DNA of 64,000 nucleotides from Opitutia bacterium (GCA_003569245.1 BGOM01000021.1:1-64000); one strand, 5' to 3'. Counted from the first letter of the stretch, positions 52,912 through 64,000 are shown. Made by a program: numbers and translations. The notes: a model not told the origin generated them from the letters alone.

Positions 52912-52921
52912 ACCATTTCCC

Positions 52922-53833
52922 ATGAGCAGCCAGCCGACCATCCATAATTTCTCGCACGATGCGATGCGCACCCGCTTCTGGCTGCGCATCGCCGACGAGG
53001 ACGCGGGTTACGCCAAGAGCGCGTCCGAGGGGCTCTTCCATTTCCTCGACGACCTGGACTTCCAGGTCGAGGCCGGGCACGACAGCGGCCCGATCACGTC
53101 GATCAACGGCATGCCCGAGGGCGCCCTCGTCACGGCGTCCGACCATGTGCGCGCCCTCTGGGATTTCTCCCAGAACCTGCGCGAGGAGACGGGCAAGGCC
53201 TTCGACGTCTCCGCCGGCAAACTCTTCAAGTATTGGGAAGCCCGCGGCGACACGGTGCCTAATCCCGATGACGCCGAGTGGACCCGCCTGTGGGCGGACT
53301 ACCAGGAAGGCTCGTTCGTCCTCGATGGCGCGCAGTTCACCTGCGTGAAGGCCGGGGCGGCGATCGATTTCGGGGCGATCACCCGCGGCTACGCCCTCGA
53401 CCGCATGGCCGAGCTGCTCGAGAACAACTGGGGCATCCACCGCGCCCTGCTCATGGCCGGCGGCAGCGCCGTGCTCGCGCTCGACCCGCCCGGCGACGCC
53501 AACGGCTGGCGCGTCGGCGTCGGCGACCGCTCGGAGATCAAGCTCTGCCGCTTCGCGCTGGCCAGCAAGTCGAACGCCAAGCGCCCCGCCCACCTGCTCG
53601 ACCTCCGGCAGGGCACGCCCGTGACCTTGCCCGCCCCGGTCCGCGCCATCTGCACCAGCGCGATGGAGGCCGAAGGCGTCGCGATGGCCGCCGCGGTCCT
53701 CTCCCCGGCCGAGGTCGGCGAACTCGTCAACCGCGGCTGCAGCCGCGGCGCGTGGTTGCCGGATGGTTCCCGCCACGGTTCGGTGGCCTACTTCGAGGTG
53801 ACCGACCGGCCGGCCCCGGAAGCGGCTACCTGA
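52922..53833 (+). CDS. apbE: ApbE-like FAD:protein FMN transferase
   Basis: ETGKAFDVSAGKLFKYW, IDFGAITRGYALDRMAELLENNWGIHRALLMAGGSAVLALDPP, ICTSAMEAEGVAMAAAVL. Confidence 0.8.
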   Translation: MSSQPTIHNFSHDAMRTRFWLRIADEDAGYAKSASEGLFHFLDDLDFQVEAGHDSGPITSINGMPEGALVTASDHVRALWDFSQNLREETGKAFDVSAGKLFKYWEARGDTVPNPDDAEWTRLWADYQEGSFVLDGAQFTCVKAGAAIDFGAITRGYALDRMAELLENNWGIHRALLMAGGSAVLALDPPGDANGWRVGVGDRSEIKLCRFALASKSNAKRPAHLLDLRQGTPVTLPAPVRAICTSAMEAEGVAMAAAVLSPAEVGELVNRGCSRGAWLPDGSRHGSVAYFEVTDRPAPEAAT

Positions 53834-55598
53834 GCAGGCGGTCGATGTCGTCGAGTAGCCGCTCGCGGTCGCCCGAGAAGAGGTAGGTGTCCGAGCCGAG
53901 GCGGCGGGCGGCCAGTTCGAGGATCTCCTTCGGCGGGCGGCGCGTGGCCATCAGCCGGCGGAGGTAGACCTCGAGGTCGGCGGAGATCCGCTCGTGTTCC
54001 AGTTTGAGCCGGACGATCTGCATCAGGATGGCCTGGTTCTGCTCGTTCTGGATATGGGTCTGGATGAGCATCGCGTCGGCCTCGTCGAAGCGTTGCGCGG
54101 CGATCAGCTTGCGGGCCGCGTTGAGCAACAGCTGGGGCGGCACGTTGCGGTTCTGCATCAGTTTGCGCAGGTTGATCGACCCGATGTCCGCCTGGCCGTC
54201 GGCGAAGTAGGCCAGCATCCGCAGCGCCTCGAAAGCCAGCGTCGTCTCCGCGGTCCAATGCACGCGGCCGGGCTGGCGGTACAGCTCGTCGACCAGGGCG
54301 ATGGCCTCCCGCGGCCGGCCGGCGGCGATGAGCGCCTCGGTGAACGTAAGCACGAAATTAAGCTGGTTGGGGAACCGGCGCTCCTCGGCCAAACGGCGCA
54401 GACGCTCCGCGAGCGGGACGTCCGCCGCGGCCGCCGCATGGCGCGCCAGTTCCATCATCGGCTGGTCCAGGCTGCCGAAATCGCCGATCACCTGCTCGAT
54501 GAGCCGCCGCCGCTCCTCCGCTTTCGCGGGGCCGGGCAGCAGGTTGAGCAGCTGGATCCGGACGCTGGCCAGGGCGCGGCGGTCCAGCGGCGGCGGGGCC
54601 GAGACGAGGTTGTTCTGGATCAGGTCCAGGCAGTCGCGGGCGGCGTCCAGCCGGCCTTCCTCCTTGAGCCAGCCCGCCTTGATCTCGAGCAGCCGGTTCA
54701 CGGTCGGGTAGCGGCCGAGGGCGGCGGAGATCAGCTCGAGGGCGCCCGCGCGCTCGCCGCTTTCCCAGAGCAGCTGGCACTTCAGCAGAAAACCCTCGGG
54801 GGTCGCCTCGAGGCCATGGCGGGCGATGCTGTCCGCGCAACCGGCGAAGTCACCGCGCAGCAGCTGGGTCTGGGCCTGGGCGATCTGCAGGTCGCCGCGG
54901 ACGGCGGGGGCGAGGTCGGGGCGGGGCAGGTATTTCTCGGCCGCCGCGAGGATGCGCCGATCCTGGTCGAGCATCGAGCAACGGCGGAGGTAGAAGCGGA
55001 AATGCTCCTGGTCCTCCGCGGCGAACTCCAGCGACTCCTCCAGCAGCTGGTAGGCGTCGTCGGGTCGGCCGAACGCGAAGAACAGGTTCGCGCACAGCCG
55101 CTGCGCCTCGAGGTTGGCGGGGGCCAGGCTCGCCCCGGTGCCGATGTACTTGGAGAACTCCGCGTAGTCCTGACGGTCGTAGGCGGCCTTGGCGATGCCG
55201 ACGTAGTATTCACCCTTGCGCTGAAGGTGCGCGATCCGGCCGTAGGTCTCCTGTTTGGCCAGGATCCGGGCCCGGTCGCGCAGTCGGGCCTCCTCCGGGC
55301 TGCGGAACCAGCCCATGAACCCGTTGATGAGGCTATCCGGCAGGTACAGGTACATGTCGGCCCGGCGGGTTGTCGGGATCCCGTTCATGTACTTCTGATT
55401 AAAGTGATAGGCCTCCGCCGAGAGCACCCAGGTCAAGGCGAGCGTCGCTCCCGCCACCAGGGTCACCCGCGGCCAGACCAGCCGGTAGCGGGTCTCGCGG
55501 TAGCCGACCGCGCTGACCTCGACCATGCCGAGCCACGTCCGCCGGGAGGAAACCTCGGCGGGTCCTTTTCCGTAGGCATAGCCGGAATCTTCGGGCAT
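53826..55598 (-). CDS. Membrane-anchored TPR-like repeat protein
   Basis: One TM (LVWPRVTLVAGATLALTWVL) followed by about 450 aa of helical TPR-like repeats; convergent, overlaps apbE by 8 nt. Confidence 0.75.
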   Translation of the reverse strand: MPEDSGYAYGKGPAEVSSRRTWLGMVEVSAVGYRETRYRLVWPRVTLVAGATLALTWVLSAEAYHFNQKYMNGIPTTRRADMYLYLPDSLINGFMGWFRSPEEARLRDRARILAKQETYGRIAHLQRKGEYYVGIAKAAYDRQDYAEFSKYIGTGASLAPANLEAQRLCANLFFAFGRPDDAYQLLEESLEFAAEDQEHFRFYLRRCSMLDQDRRILAAAEKYLPRPDLAPAVRGDLQIAQAQTQLLRGDFAGCADSIARHGLEATPEGFLLKCQLLWESGERAGALELISAALGRYPTVNRLLEIKAGWLKEEGRLDAARDCLDLIQNNLVSAPPPLDRRALASVRIQLLNLLPGPAKAEERRRLIEQVIGDFGSLDQPMMELARHAAAAADVPLAERLRRLAEERRFPNQLNFVLTFTEALIAAGRPREAIALVDELYRQPGRVHWTAETTLAFEALRMLAYFADGQADIGSINLRKLMQNRNVPPQLLLNAARKLIAAQRFDEADAMLIQTHIQNEQNQAILMQIVRLKLEHERISADLEVYLRRLMATRRPPKEILELAARRLGSDTYLFSGDRERLLDDIDRLLR

Positions 55599-55650
55599 CG
55601 GTGATCATCCTCCCCGCCGGGGGAGGACGGGCAAGAGCGGATTCCCCGCC

Positions 55651-57672
55651 TCAGAGGTGTTCGGCGACCTCCGCGGGCGTGCTCAAGGGCGGCAGGCAGG
55701 TCGTCCCGACGCACAGCTGGTAGCGCGGCGAAGCTCCGGCCGGGCGGAGGAAGACCGGGCGGAAAGGACGCGCGTGGGGTGCGGTGTGTTCGTCCCCGCA
55801 AAGGGCGACGCGCAGGGCTTCCAGGTCGGCCCCGCTCGGCGGCGCGAGCGTGGCGATTCCGATGGCATGCCGGGTGAGCGCGGTCAGGGCGTGCGCGGCC
55901 CCGTGCGGCACGTTGCGGCTCACCCCGCCGTAGGCGCGTGCCAGTTCGGCCAGTTCCTCCGTCCAGTCCGGCTCGCCCGTGAGCGCGAGCAGGCCCGCGA
56001 ACCCGTGGAGCAGCGACGAGTTCCCGGCCGGCACCGCGTTGTCGAACCAGTCCTTCTGGCGGACCGCCAGGTCGGCGCGGTCGCCCGCGACCAGGAAGTA
56101 GCCGACCTCATGCGGATCGCCGAAGCGGCGGCGTGCGGCGCGGAGCAGGGCCTCGGCGCGCGCGGCGTGGCGCGTGGGTTCGCCCCCGGCCCAGCCCGCG
56201 GTCGCGGCGAGCGCGAGTTCCGCCTCGGCCAGCCAGGCGTGGTCGGTGAGGGTGGCCGGGAGCGCCGCCGTCTCCCCGTGGACCACGGCGCGCAGCCCCA
56301 GCTCCGGGTCCGTCTCGTCGGCGCACCGGCGCCAAAGCCCCGCCTCGATCCGCGCGGCCAAGGCGTGCCAATCGCGGCGTCCGAAGATCCAGGCGGCCTG
56401 GGCCAGGCCGCGGACCGCCAAGGCGTTCCAGCCCAGCAAGGCCTTGTCATCGCGACCCGGCTGCGGTCGCTGATTCCGGCGGGCGAGCAGTTTGGCGCGG
56501 GCGCCGGCCAGGCGGTCCCGGTCCGCGATCTTGCCCTTCAGTTTCGGGATGTTGGCGCCCTCGAAGTTGCCGCGGTCCGACAGCCCGTAGACCTGCGCGA
56601 AGTCGAACGCTTCCGCGCCCAGGACCTCCGCCACCTCCGGGGCTTTCCACACGTAGGTGAGTCCCTCGTGGTGATCCGTGTCCGCGTCGAGCGAGGCGGC
56701 CAGGAGGCCGTTGGCCAGCCCCATCTCGCGCTCCAGCCACGCCACCGTCTCCGCCACCACCCGCGCGTAGAGCGGGTCGCGGTAGCGGGCCCAGGCCTCG
56801 GCGTAGGTGCCGATGAGCTGGGCGTTGTCGTAGAGCATCTTCTCGAAGTGCGGCACCGTCCAATCGCGGTCCACGCAGTAGCGGTGGAAGCCGCCGCCGA
56901 TCTGATCGTACAGACCTCCGCGGGCCATCGCGCCCAGCGTCATCGTGAGGACGGCGTCGATCCGGGTCGCGAAGGGCCGGTCGGCCGCGACCGCCGCCGT
57001 GCCGCGCAACGCGAGCAGGAGGTCGAGCGACGACGGGGACGGGAACTTCGGCGCCCCGCCGAGGCCGCCGTGCTGATCGTCATGCTGTTCGCACAGCCGG
57101 CGCCCCGCGCCCAGGAGGTCCGCCGGGCCCGGCGCCGTGCCGTCGGCGTCCGGAGCGCGCGTCAGGTGGGTCAGGTTATGCGCGATGGCGTCGGCATTGG
57201 CCGCGAGCTCCGACTTGTTGCGATGGAAGAAATCGGCCACCCGCATCAGCAGCTGCGGCCAGGGGACCTGCCCTTGGCCGCGGTCCTCGGGCGGGAAATA
57301 AGTCCCGCCGAAGAACGGCCGCCCGTCCGGCAGGCAGAAGCAGTTGAGCGGCCAGCCGCCGTGGCCTTGGACCATCTGCACCGCGTCCATCATCAGCTTG
57401 TCGACCTCGGGACGTTCCTCGCGGTCGACCTTGATGCAGATGAAATGCCGGTTCATCAGGTCGGCGATCCAGGGTTGCTCGAAGGATTCGCGGGCCATCA
57501 CGTGGCACCAGTGGCACGAGGAGTAGCCGACGGAGACCAGCACCGGCTTGCCTTCCGCCTGGGCCGCCGCGAAGGCCTCCGGGCCCCACGCCCACCAGTC
57601 CACGGGGTTGTCCCGGTGCTGGCGGAGGTAGAGGGAGGGCTCCTGGGCGAGGCGGTTGGGCACGGCAGGCAC
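55651..57672 (-). CDS. Thioredoxin domain-containing protein (DUF255, YyaL/SPATA20 family)
   Basis: [86 protein letters not shown]. Confidence 0.96.
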   Translation of the reverse strand: MPAVPNRLAQEPSLYLRQHRDNPVDWWAWGPEAFAAAQAEGKPVLVSVGYSSCHWCHVMARESFEQPWIADLMNRHFICIKVDREERPEVDKLMMDAVQMVQGHGGWPLNCFCLPDGRPFFGGTYFPPEDRGQGQVPWPQLLMRVADFFHRNKSELAANADAIAHNLTHLTRAPDADGTAPGPADLLGAGRRLCEQHDDQHGGLGGAPKFPSPSSLDLLLALRGTAAVAADRPFATRIDAVLTMTLGAMARGGLYDQIGGGFHRYCVDRDWTVPHFEKMLYDNAQLIGTYAEAWARYRDPLYARVVAETVAWLEREMGLANGLLAASLDADTDHHEGLTYVWKAPEVAEVLGAEAFDFAQVYGLSDRGNFEGANIPKLKGKIADRDRLAGARAKLLARRNQRPQPGRDDKALLGWNALAVRGLAQAAWIFGRRDWHALAARIEAGLWRRCADETDPELGLRAVVHGETAALPATLTDHAWLAEAELALAATAGWAGGEPTRHAARAEALLRAARRRFGDPHEVGYFLVAGDRADLAVRQKDWFDNAVPAGNSSLLHGFAGLLALTGEPDWTEELAELARAYGGVSRNVPHGAAHALTALTRHAIGIATLAPPSGADLEALRVALCGDEHTAPHARPFRPVFLRPAGASPRYQLCVGTTCLPPLSTPAEVAEHL

Positions 57673-57761
57673 CTTTGGGGTTCGGCGGAAGGGTGCAACC
57701 CAGACCGTTTGTGAACCCCTTCGACTTGCAGGGGCGGGGGGAACGGGCCAAGGCTGACCCC

Positions 57762-58406
57762 ATGAACCCCCTCGTGCTCGCCGGACTCCTCTGGGTCGCC
57801 CAGGCTGTCGCCCTCGAGGTGAAGGTCGTCCTGCCGGAGCAGGGGGTCGACGAGAAGTTGAAGGTATTCGCCGCCAAGTCCGAGGCCCTGCTCAAGGAGT
57901 GGGAGCCCAAGGTCGCCGAGGCGCTGGGCTTCGGCGCGCACCCGGGCGAGGTCCACCCCGTGGCCATCACGATCATCTTCCGCGAGATGAAGGGCGTCGC
58001 CTATTGGGACGGCAAGGCGATCCACGTCGCCACCCAGTGGGTCGCGTCCCATCCCGAGGACTCCGGCTTGGTCGTGCACGAGCTCGTCCACGTCCTGCAG
58101 GCCTACCGCAAGGTCCCCGGCTGGTTCACCGAAGGTGTCGCGGACTACATCCGCTTCCAGCTCCTGGAAAAGGGGAGATTCGGCATCCGCCTCGACCTCG
58201 CCAAGATGAAGCCGCGCGACTCCTACCGCGTGACCGGCTGGTTCCTCGCCCAGGCCGAGGCCAAGTACCCCGGCCTCATCCGCCGGCTGCACGCCGCCGC
58301 CAAGCAGGGCCGCGATATCGAGCAGGCCTTCGCCGAACATTGCCAGGGCCGCGCCATCGACCCGTTCTGGGCCGACCTCGCCGCGGCGGCCCCCGTCAAG
58401 AAGTGA
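57762..58406 (+). CDS. Basic secretory protein (BSP) family peptidase
   Basis: Signal peptide; [29 protein letters not shown] metallopeptidase-like motif. Confidence 0.82.
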   Translation: MNPLVLAGLLWVAQAVALEVKVVLPEQGVDEKLKVFAAKSEALLKEWEPKVAEALGFGAHPGEVHPVAITIIFREMKGVAYWDGKAIHVATQWVASHPEDSGLVVHELVHVLQAYRKVPGWFTEGVADYIRFQLLEKGRFGIRLDLAKMKPRDSYRVTGWFLAQAEAKYPGLIRRLHAAAKQGRDIEQAFAEHCQGRAIDPFWADLAAAAPVKK

Positions 58407-60148
58407 GCGACGCTTCGATCCGCATCCTCGACCCCACGGTCGCCAACCAGATCGCCGCCGGCGAGGTGGTCGAACGTCCGGCCGCGGTCATCAAGGAACT
58501 GCTCGAGAACTCCCTCGATGCCGGCGCCACCCGCGTGACCATCGATTTCTCCCGCGGCGGCAAGGCGCTCATGGTCGTCGAGGACGACGGCAAGGGCATG
58601 GCGCCGGACGAAGCCCTGCTGAGCCTCGAGCGCCACGCCACGAGCAAGATCCGGCTCGCCGCCGACCTCGATCGCATCGCCACCTTCGGTTTCCGCGGCG
58701 AAGCCCTCCCGTCGATCGCCAGCGTCGCCCGTTTCACGCTGCAGACCCGTCCCGCCGCCGCGGCCAACGGCGTCGAGATCCTCGTCAACGGCGGCAAGGT
58801 CATCCATCGCCGCGACCACGGGATGGCGCCGGGCACGCGCATCGAGGTCGCCAACCTCTTCCACCCGGTCCCCGCCCGTCTCAAGTTCCTGAAGTCCGAC
58901 GAGACCGAGGCGGCGCATATCATCCGCCTCGTGCGGCTCTACGCCGTCGCCCATGCCGAGGTCGGCTTCCTGCTCCGCGAGGATGGTCGCGAGCTGTTCC
59001 GCTCGCCCGGCAAGGCTCCCTTGCTCGAACGCGTGCGCGAGATCTGGGGCAAGCAGGTGGCTTCCGAGCTTGCCCTGATGCCGGTGGCCGAACGCCCCGG
59101 CCTCCGGCTCAGCGGCCTCCTCGGCCGGCCCGGCGTCTCGCGCGCGACCCGCCAGGACCTCGTCACGGTCGTCAACGGCCGTCCGGTCGACAGCCGCACG
59201 ATGGCCTTCGCGCTGACCGAGAGCTACCACACGCTGATCCCGAAGGGTCGCTACCCGCTCGCCTTCATCTTCCTCGAGATGGATCCGGCCTGGGTCGACG
59301 TGAACGTCCATCCCGCCAAGCGGGAAGTGCGCTTCCGCGACGAGGCCAAGGTACGCGGCTTCATCATTGAATCCGTGCTCGGCGCGTTGCGCGCCGCCCC
59401 GGGCGGTGGCGCGGATCCCGAGCGCGTCCCGTTGGAGCCGCCCAGTTTCTCCACCGCGGTCGTTCCTCCCGCCCCGGCGGCGATGCCGCCGCCCGCCGCC
59501 GAGCCGGGCGCCCCATCTGCACCCTCGGCTCCGCTCCCCGCGACGCCGGCACCGGTGGCCTCATCGGCGCCCCTGCGCCTAGGCTGGCGCCTCCTGGCTC
59601 GGCTCCGCGAAGAGCGCGCCGTCTTCGAGACCCCGACGGGTCTGGCGGTGCTCGACCTGGGGGCCGCCCACCAGCGCGTCCTCTACGAGGAGATCCTGGC
59701 CCGCTTCACCGCCGGCCGGCCCGTCTCGCAGCCTTTGCTGGTGCCGCTCACGCTCGAGCTCGATCCCTTGCCGGCCGCGGTGCTCAAGGAGCGCCAGGAA
59801 CTGCTGACCGCCGCCGGTTTCGAGTTCGAGGAATACGGCCGCAACTTCTGGCGGCTCGCGGCCCTGCCGACGTGGCTCGAGCCGGCCGACGCGCTCGTCT
59901 TCGTACGCGACCTGCTGGCGGAGATGGCCCGGCGCGAGGGCGATTTCGGCCGCCCCGCGCTGGCCTACGACGCCTTGGCGAAGCTCGCCGTCGCGCGCGC
60001 GCGTCGCAAGGGTGACGCCCTGGCCGACGGGGAGCTGCTCGCCTTGGCGGAGGCGCTGTTCCGCACGGCGCAGCCCGGGACGTGCCCGAAAGGCCGGCGG
60101 ACCTACGTCGAGTGGTCGGACGCCGACCTCGGGCGCCGGTTCGGCTGA
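58403..60148 (+). CDS. mutL: DNA mismatch repair endonuclease MutL
   Basis: IRILDPTVANQIAAGEVVERPAAVIKELLENSLDAGATRV, DDGKGM, RHATSKI, TFGFRGEALPSIASV, NGRPVDSR, VDVNVHPAKREVRF; GTG start overlapping the upstream stop. Confidence 0.96.
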   Translation: MSDASIRILDPTVANQIAAGEVVERPAAVIKELLENSLDAGATRVTIDFSRGGKALMVVEDDGKGMAPDEALLSLERHATSKIRLAADLDRIATFGFRGEALPSIASVARFTLQTRPAAAANGVEILVNGGKVIHRRDHGMAPGTRIEVANLFHPVPARLKFLKSDETEAAHIIRLVRLYAVAHAEVGFLLREDGRELFRSPGKAPLLERVREIWGKQVASELALMPVAERPGLRLSGLLGRPGVSRATRQDLVTVVNGRPVDSRTMAFALTESYHTLIPKGRYPLAFIFLEMDPAWVDVNVHPAKREVRFRDEAKVRGFIIESVLGALRAAPGGGADPERVPLEPPSFSTAVVPPAPAAMPPPAAEPGAPSAPSAPLPATPAPVASSAPLRLGWRLLARLREERAVFETPTGLAVLDLGAAHQRVLYEEILARFTAGRPVSQPLLVPLTLELDPLPAAVLKERQELLTAAGFEFEEYGRNFWRLAALPTWLEPADALVFVRDLLAEMARREGDFGRPALAYDALAKLAVARARRKGDALADGELLALAEALFRTAQPGTCPKGRRTYVEWSDADLGRRFG

Positions 60149-62134
60149 TCAGCGGCGTCCTTTGCCGCGTCGGGGCGTGGCCGGCTTGCCGGTGCGGAGC
60201 GCCTCGATCTGGTCGCGGAGCGTCGCCGCCTTCTCGAACTGCAGCTCGTCGGCGGCCGCCAGCATCTCGGACTCCAGGTCGGCCAGCACCCGCGCGATGT
60301 CGCGGTCATCGGTGCCCTCGGCCACCGCGAGGGTCTCCTCGGCCGTGAGGTCGACCAGGCTTTCCTCGATCTTGCGGTGCGTGCTCTTCGGGGTGATCCC
60401 GTGCTTCGCGTTGAAGGTTTCCTGGCGCTTGCGCCGGTCGCGGCAGATCGTCAGCGCGCGGGTCAGCGATTTCGTCATGACGTCGGCGTACAGCAGCACC
60501 TTGCCCTCCTCGTGGCGCGCCGCGCGGCCCGAGGTCTGGATGAGGCTCGTCTCGCTGCGCAGGAAGCCTTCCTTGTCGGCATCGAGGATGCCCACGAGCG
60601 CGACCTCGGGCAGGTCGAGGCCTTCGCGCAGCAGGTTGACGCCCACGAGGACGTCGAAGTGGCCGGCGCGCAGGCGACGGAGGATCTCGACGCGTTCGAT
60701 CGCATCGATGTCGGAGTGCAGGTATTCGACCTTCAGGCCGCTCTCCCGCATGAAGTGGGCGAGGTCCTCGGACATCCGCTTCGTGAGGGTGGTGACCAGG
60801 GTGCGGTAACCGCGGGCGGCGACGGCCTTGGCCTCGCCGATGATGTCCTCCACCTGGCCGGCGATGGGGCGGACCTCCATGACCGGGTCGAGGAGGCCCG
60901 TCGGGCGGATGACCTGCTCGGCGATGACGGCCGAGACCTTGTATTCGTGGGGCGCCGGGGTGGCGGAGACGTAGACCGCCTGTTCGACCAGCTGGTCGAA
61001 CTCCTCGGGGCGCAGGGGGCGGTTCTCGAGCGCGGAGGGCAGGCGGAAGCCGAACTCGACCAGACGCTCCTTGCGGGCGCGGTCGCCGTGGTACATCCCG
61101 CCGATCTGCGAGACCGAGACGTGGCTCTCGTCGATGAAGACCAGCTTGTCGTCGGGGAAGAAGTCCAGCAGGCAATGGGGGCGTTCCCCGGGTCGCCGGC
61201 CGGACATGTGCATCGAGTAGTTCTCGATGCCCGGGCAGAAGCCTGTCTCGCGCAGCATCTCGAGGTCGTGCTCGACGCGCATCCGGAGGCGCTGCGCCTC
61301 CACGAGGCGGTTCGCCCGCTCGAAGTGGTCGACGCGCTCCTCGAGCTCCGCGCGGATGGCGGCGGTGGCGGCCTTCACCCGGCCCGGCGCCATCACGTAT
61401 TGGTTGGCCGGGTAGAGGTCGAACTTGGCGAGGGCCTTGCCCGGCTTCACGCTGACGGGATCCAGCTCGCGGATGGCCTCCAGCGTGTCGCCCCAGAATT
61501 CCAGGCGCACGGCGGCTTCCATGTAGGCCGGCCAGACGTCGATGGTCTCGCCCCGGGCGCGGAAGTTGCAGCGTTCGAGGATGGCGTCGTTGCGGACGTA
61601 CTGGTTGGCCACCAGCTTGGCCAGCAGCTCGTCGCGGCGCAGCGTCATGCCCGCCCGGAGGGCGATCATCGCGGCCAGGAAGTCCTCGGGGGAGCCGAGG
61701 CCGTAGATGCAGGAGACCGAGGCGATCACGATGACGTCGCGGCGGGAGAGCAGGGCGCTGCTGGCGCTGATGCGCAGGCGCTCGATGTCCTCGTTGATGG
61801 CGGAATCCTTCTCGATGAAGGTGTCGGTCGCCGGCACGTAGGCCTCGGGCTGGTAGTAGTCGTAGTAGCTGACGAAGTACTCGACGGCGTTCTCGGGGAA
61901 GAAGTTCCTGAACTCCGAGTACAGCTGCGCGGCCAGCGTCTTGTTGTGCGAGATGATCAGGGCCGGGCGCTGCTGCTGCGCGATCAGGTTCGCCATCGTG
62001 AACGTCTTGCCCGACCCCGTGACCCCGAGGAGCGTCTGGCGGCCGTGGCCGGCCCGCAGGGAGGCGTCGAGCGCGGCGATCGCGGCCGGCTGGTCGCCCA
62101 TCGGGCGGTAGTCCGATTTCAGCCGGAATTCCAT
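60149..62134 (-). CDS. uvrB: Excinuclease ABC subunit UvrB
   Basis: [77 protein letters not shown]-terminal UVR motif. Confidence 0.97.
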   Translation of the reverse strand: MEFRLKSDYRPMGDQPAAIAALDASLRAGHGRQTLLGVTGSGKTFTMANLIAQQQRPALIISHNKTLAAQLYSEFRNFFPENAVEYFVSYYDYYQPEAYVPATDTFIEKDSAINEDIERLRISASSALLSRRDVIVIASVSCIYGLGSPEDFLAAMIALRAGMTLRRDELLAKLVANQYVRNDAILERCNFRARGETIDVWPAYMEAAVRLEFWGDTLEAIRELDPVSVKPGKALAKFDLYPANQYVMAPGRVKAATAAIRAELEERVDHFERANRLVEAQRLRMRVEHDLEMLRETGFCPGIENYSMHMSGRRPGERPHCLLDFFPDDKLVFIDESHVSVSQIGGMYHGDRARKERLVEFGFRLPSALENRPLRPEEFDQLVEQAVYVSATPAPHEYKVSAVIAEQVIRPTGLLDPVMEVRPIAGQVEDIIGEAKAVAARGYRTLVTTLTKRMSEDLAHFMRESGLKVEYLHSDIDAIERVEILRRLRAGHFDVLVGVNLLREGLDLPEVALVGILDADKEGFLRSETSLIQTSGRAARHEEGKVLLYADVMTKSLTRALTICRDRRKRQETFNAKHGITPKSTHRKIEESLVDLTAEETLAVAEGTDDRDIARVLADLESEMLAAADELQFEKAATLRDQIEALRTGKPATPRRGKGRR

Positions 62135-62135
62135 C

Positions 62136-62801
62136 TCAGCTCAGCCGCCCGCGGGCGAGCCACCCCGGGTCGACTTCGGAGAGATCCGCCACGATGCGGT
62201 GGGCGCCGACCGGCGCCAGTTGCGCGCGGGTGTTCGTCGTCGCGAGCGCGATGGTGACGAACCCCCCGGCCAGGCCGGCCTGCAGCCCCGAGAAGGAGTC
62301 CTCGAAGACGAAGGAGGTCGCCGGCTCCCCGCCGCCGAGGGCGCAGGCCTTCAGGAAGACTTCCGGGTCGGGCTTGCCCCGCGTGACGTCCTCGCTGGCG
62401 ACCGCGCCGGCGAAGAAATGGCCGATGCCGAAGAGTTCGAACGAGAGGGCGAGGTTCTCCTTGTGCGTGGAGGTCCCGATGACGCAGGGGATGCCGAGGT
62501 CCCGGAGCGCCCCGCAGAGCTCGCGGACGCCCGGCAGGAGGCGGACGTGCCCGGTGCGGGCGATGTCGCGGTACAGGGCTTCCTTCCGGTTCGACAGGCG
62601 CTTCACCTCGGTCGGCTCGCGCGCCCAGCCGAGGATGTCGGGGATGATCAGCTCGTTGCGTTTGCCGAAGCCGCGCTTGAAGTGGTCGGCCGGCAGGGGG
62701 AGGCCCTCCTCCTTGGCCAGGGCTTCCCAGGAGCGTTCATGGGCCACGGAGGAGTCGATGACGACCCCGTCCCAATCGAACACGGCGACGGTACGGCCCA
62801 T
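62136..62801 (-). CDS. HAD family phosphatase (beta-phosphoglucomutase-like)
   Basis: VAVFDWDGVVIDSSVAHERSWEALAKEEGLPLP, VIGTSTHKENLAL, GKPDPEVFLKACALGG, VFEDSFSGLQAGLAGG. Confidence 0.9.
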   Translation of the reverse strand: MGRTVAVFDWDGVVIDSSVAHERSWEALAKEEGLPLPADHFKRGFGKRNELIIPDILGWAREPTEVKRLSNRKEALYRDIARTGHVRLLPGVRELCGALRDLGIPCVIGTSTHKENLALSFELFGIGHFFAGAVASEDVTRGKPDPEVFLKACALGGGEPATSFVFEDSFSGLQAGLAGGFVTIALATTNTRAQLAPVGAHRIVADLSEVDPGWLARGRLS

Positions 62802-62802
62802 C

Positions 62803-64000
62803 TCAGTGCTTGTCCCAGGCAAGGGTGACCTTGACCGGGCGATGCTCCCACACGTTGAGCGGCTCGAACATCTGGCCCGGGGCCAGGATCCCGTTCGGGT
62901 CGAGGGCCCGCTTCACCGCCAGCATCGCGCCGATCTCGGCCGGGGTGTGCTGGAGGGAGAGGAAGGGGGACTTCGCGATGCCGATACCGTGCTCCCCGGT
63001 GATGGCGCCGCCCAGCTCGACGACCTTGGTCATCACCTCGTGGATGGCTTTCTCGGCCTTGCGGCAGTGCTCGGGGTTGTCCCGGTCGTACATGATGTGC
63101 ACGTGGAAGTTGCCGTCGGCCGCGTGCCCGAAGGTCGGCGTGGCCAGGCCCACGCGGTCGCGGACCTCGCGGGTGTAGCGGATGAGCGCCACGTAGCTGC
63201 GGAAGGGGACGACGATATCCTCGTTGAGCTTGGCGTTGCCGAGCGCGTACATCGCCTGCGAGCAGGTGCGGCGGATGTCCCAGAGCGCCTCGGCCTCGGC
63301 CTCGACGTCGGTCTCGCGGAAGGCCGCGGCGTGGCGGCCGATCCAGGCGCGCACCTTGACGGCGTCCTCCGCCAGCGCGGCGGGGTGGCCGTCGATCTCG
63401 ACCAGCAGGAGGGCGTGCGTGGCGTCGACGCCCTGCAGCTCGGCCGTGGAGAACACGCGGCTGCCGCGACGCTTCTCGGCGGCCTCGACCGTCTGCGTGT
63501 CGAGGAACTCGAACACGGCGGGGTTGACGCGCAGGCCCATCAGCTCGGCGGCGGCCTCGAGCGCGCCTTCGTCGGTGCGGCAGGCGAGCAGGAAGGTGCG
63601 GCGCGCGGCGGGCTTGTTGACCAGCTTGAGGGTGGCCTGGGTGATGACGCCGAGGGTGCCTTCGGAGCCGATCCAGAGGTCGCGGAGGTTCAGGCCGCTG
63701 ACGAACTTGCGGAGCGGGGCGGCCCAGCGGACCTTCTCGCCGGTGGGCAGGAAGCCCTCGAGGGCGTAGACGTGGTCGCGGACCACGCCGTATTTCGCGG
63801 CGCGCAGGCCGCCGGCGTTCGTCGCGATGTTGCCGCCGATGCTGCAGTACTTCAGCGAGGAGGGGTCGGGCGGGAAGAACAGGCCGTGCGGGGCCGCGAG
63901 CTCGTTGATGCGCGCGGTGATGGCGCCCGGCTGGACCGTCGCCATGGCCGAGACCGGGTCGATCTCGATCCGGTCCCAGTGGTCGAGGTGGAGGACCCAG
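62803..64000 (-). CDS. glcD: FAD-linked oxidase, glycolate oxidase subunit GlcD-like (5' end beyond window)
   Basis: ATVQPGAITARINELAAPHGLFFPPDPSSLKYCSIGGNIATNAGGLRAAKYGVVRDHV..GSEGTLGVITQATLKL..FGHAADGNFHVHIMYD..GEHGIGIAKSPFL. Confidence 0.93.
   Translation of the reverse strand, partial: WVLHLDHWDRIEIDPVSAMATVQPGAITARINELAAPHGLFFPPDPSSLKYCSIGGNIATNAGGLRAAKYGVVRDHVYALEGFLPTGEKVRWAAPLRKFVSGLNLRDLWIGSEGTLGVITQATLKLVNKPAARRTFLLACRTDEGALEAAAELMGLRVNPAVFEFLDTQTVEAAEKRRGSRVFSTAELQGVDATHALLLVEIDGHPAALAEDAVKVRAWIGRHAAAFRETDVEAEAEALWDIRRTCSQAMYALGNAKLNEDIVVPFRSYVALIRYTREVRDRVGLATPTFGHAADGNFHVHIMYDRDNPEHCRKAEKAIHEVMTKVVELGGAITGEHGIGIAKSPFLSLQHTPAEIGAMLAVKRALDPNGILAPGQMFEPLNVWEHRPVKVTLAWDKH

Overview
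This is a high-GC chromosomal housekeeping segment. The gene content suggests Verrucomicrobiota, possibly Opitutales-like; this placement is inferred and was not tested. It carries about 50 protein-coding genes and three tRNAs (Asp-GTC, Cys-GCA, and an initiator-like Met-CAT), all on the minus strand. The main blocks are: aroE / SirB1-like / clpB (the first 2 kb, heavily frameshifted); a Gfo/Idh oxidoreductase-lpxB-SDR operon; a phosphate-selective-type porin; an orphan vsr; carboxynorspermidine dehydrogenase/decarboxylase; proBA, ruvB, murA, an Arg/Gly-rich disordered protein and rny; rodA-rne/rng; a P1B-4-type metal ATPase divergent from a tandem ribbon-helix-helix protein with a histone-like lysine tail; icd; rplM-rpsI; argCJBDFG; ispF, ndk, serS, tilS, ftsH, coaE; a GspE/PilB-PilT-GspE/PilB-PilC cassette; a tandem pair of paralogous membrane-anchored VWA-like proteins; apbE; a TPR protein; a DUF255 thioredoxin-like protein; a BSP-type peptidase; and mutL, uvrB, a HAD phosphatase and glcD (cut by the window edge). 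I saw no CRISPR array, prophage, transposase or rRNA. The most interesting points are: (1) the RHH-to-lysine-tail junction, which has a correctly phased A_AAA_AAG slippery heptamer plus an internal SD-ATG, beside an array of four CGTCGCG sites shared with the divergent metal ATPase; (2) the tandem VWA-like pair; (3) six gene-breaking frameshifts, five of them in the first 2 kb.
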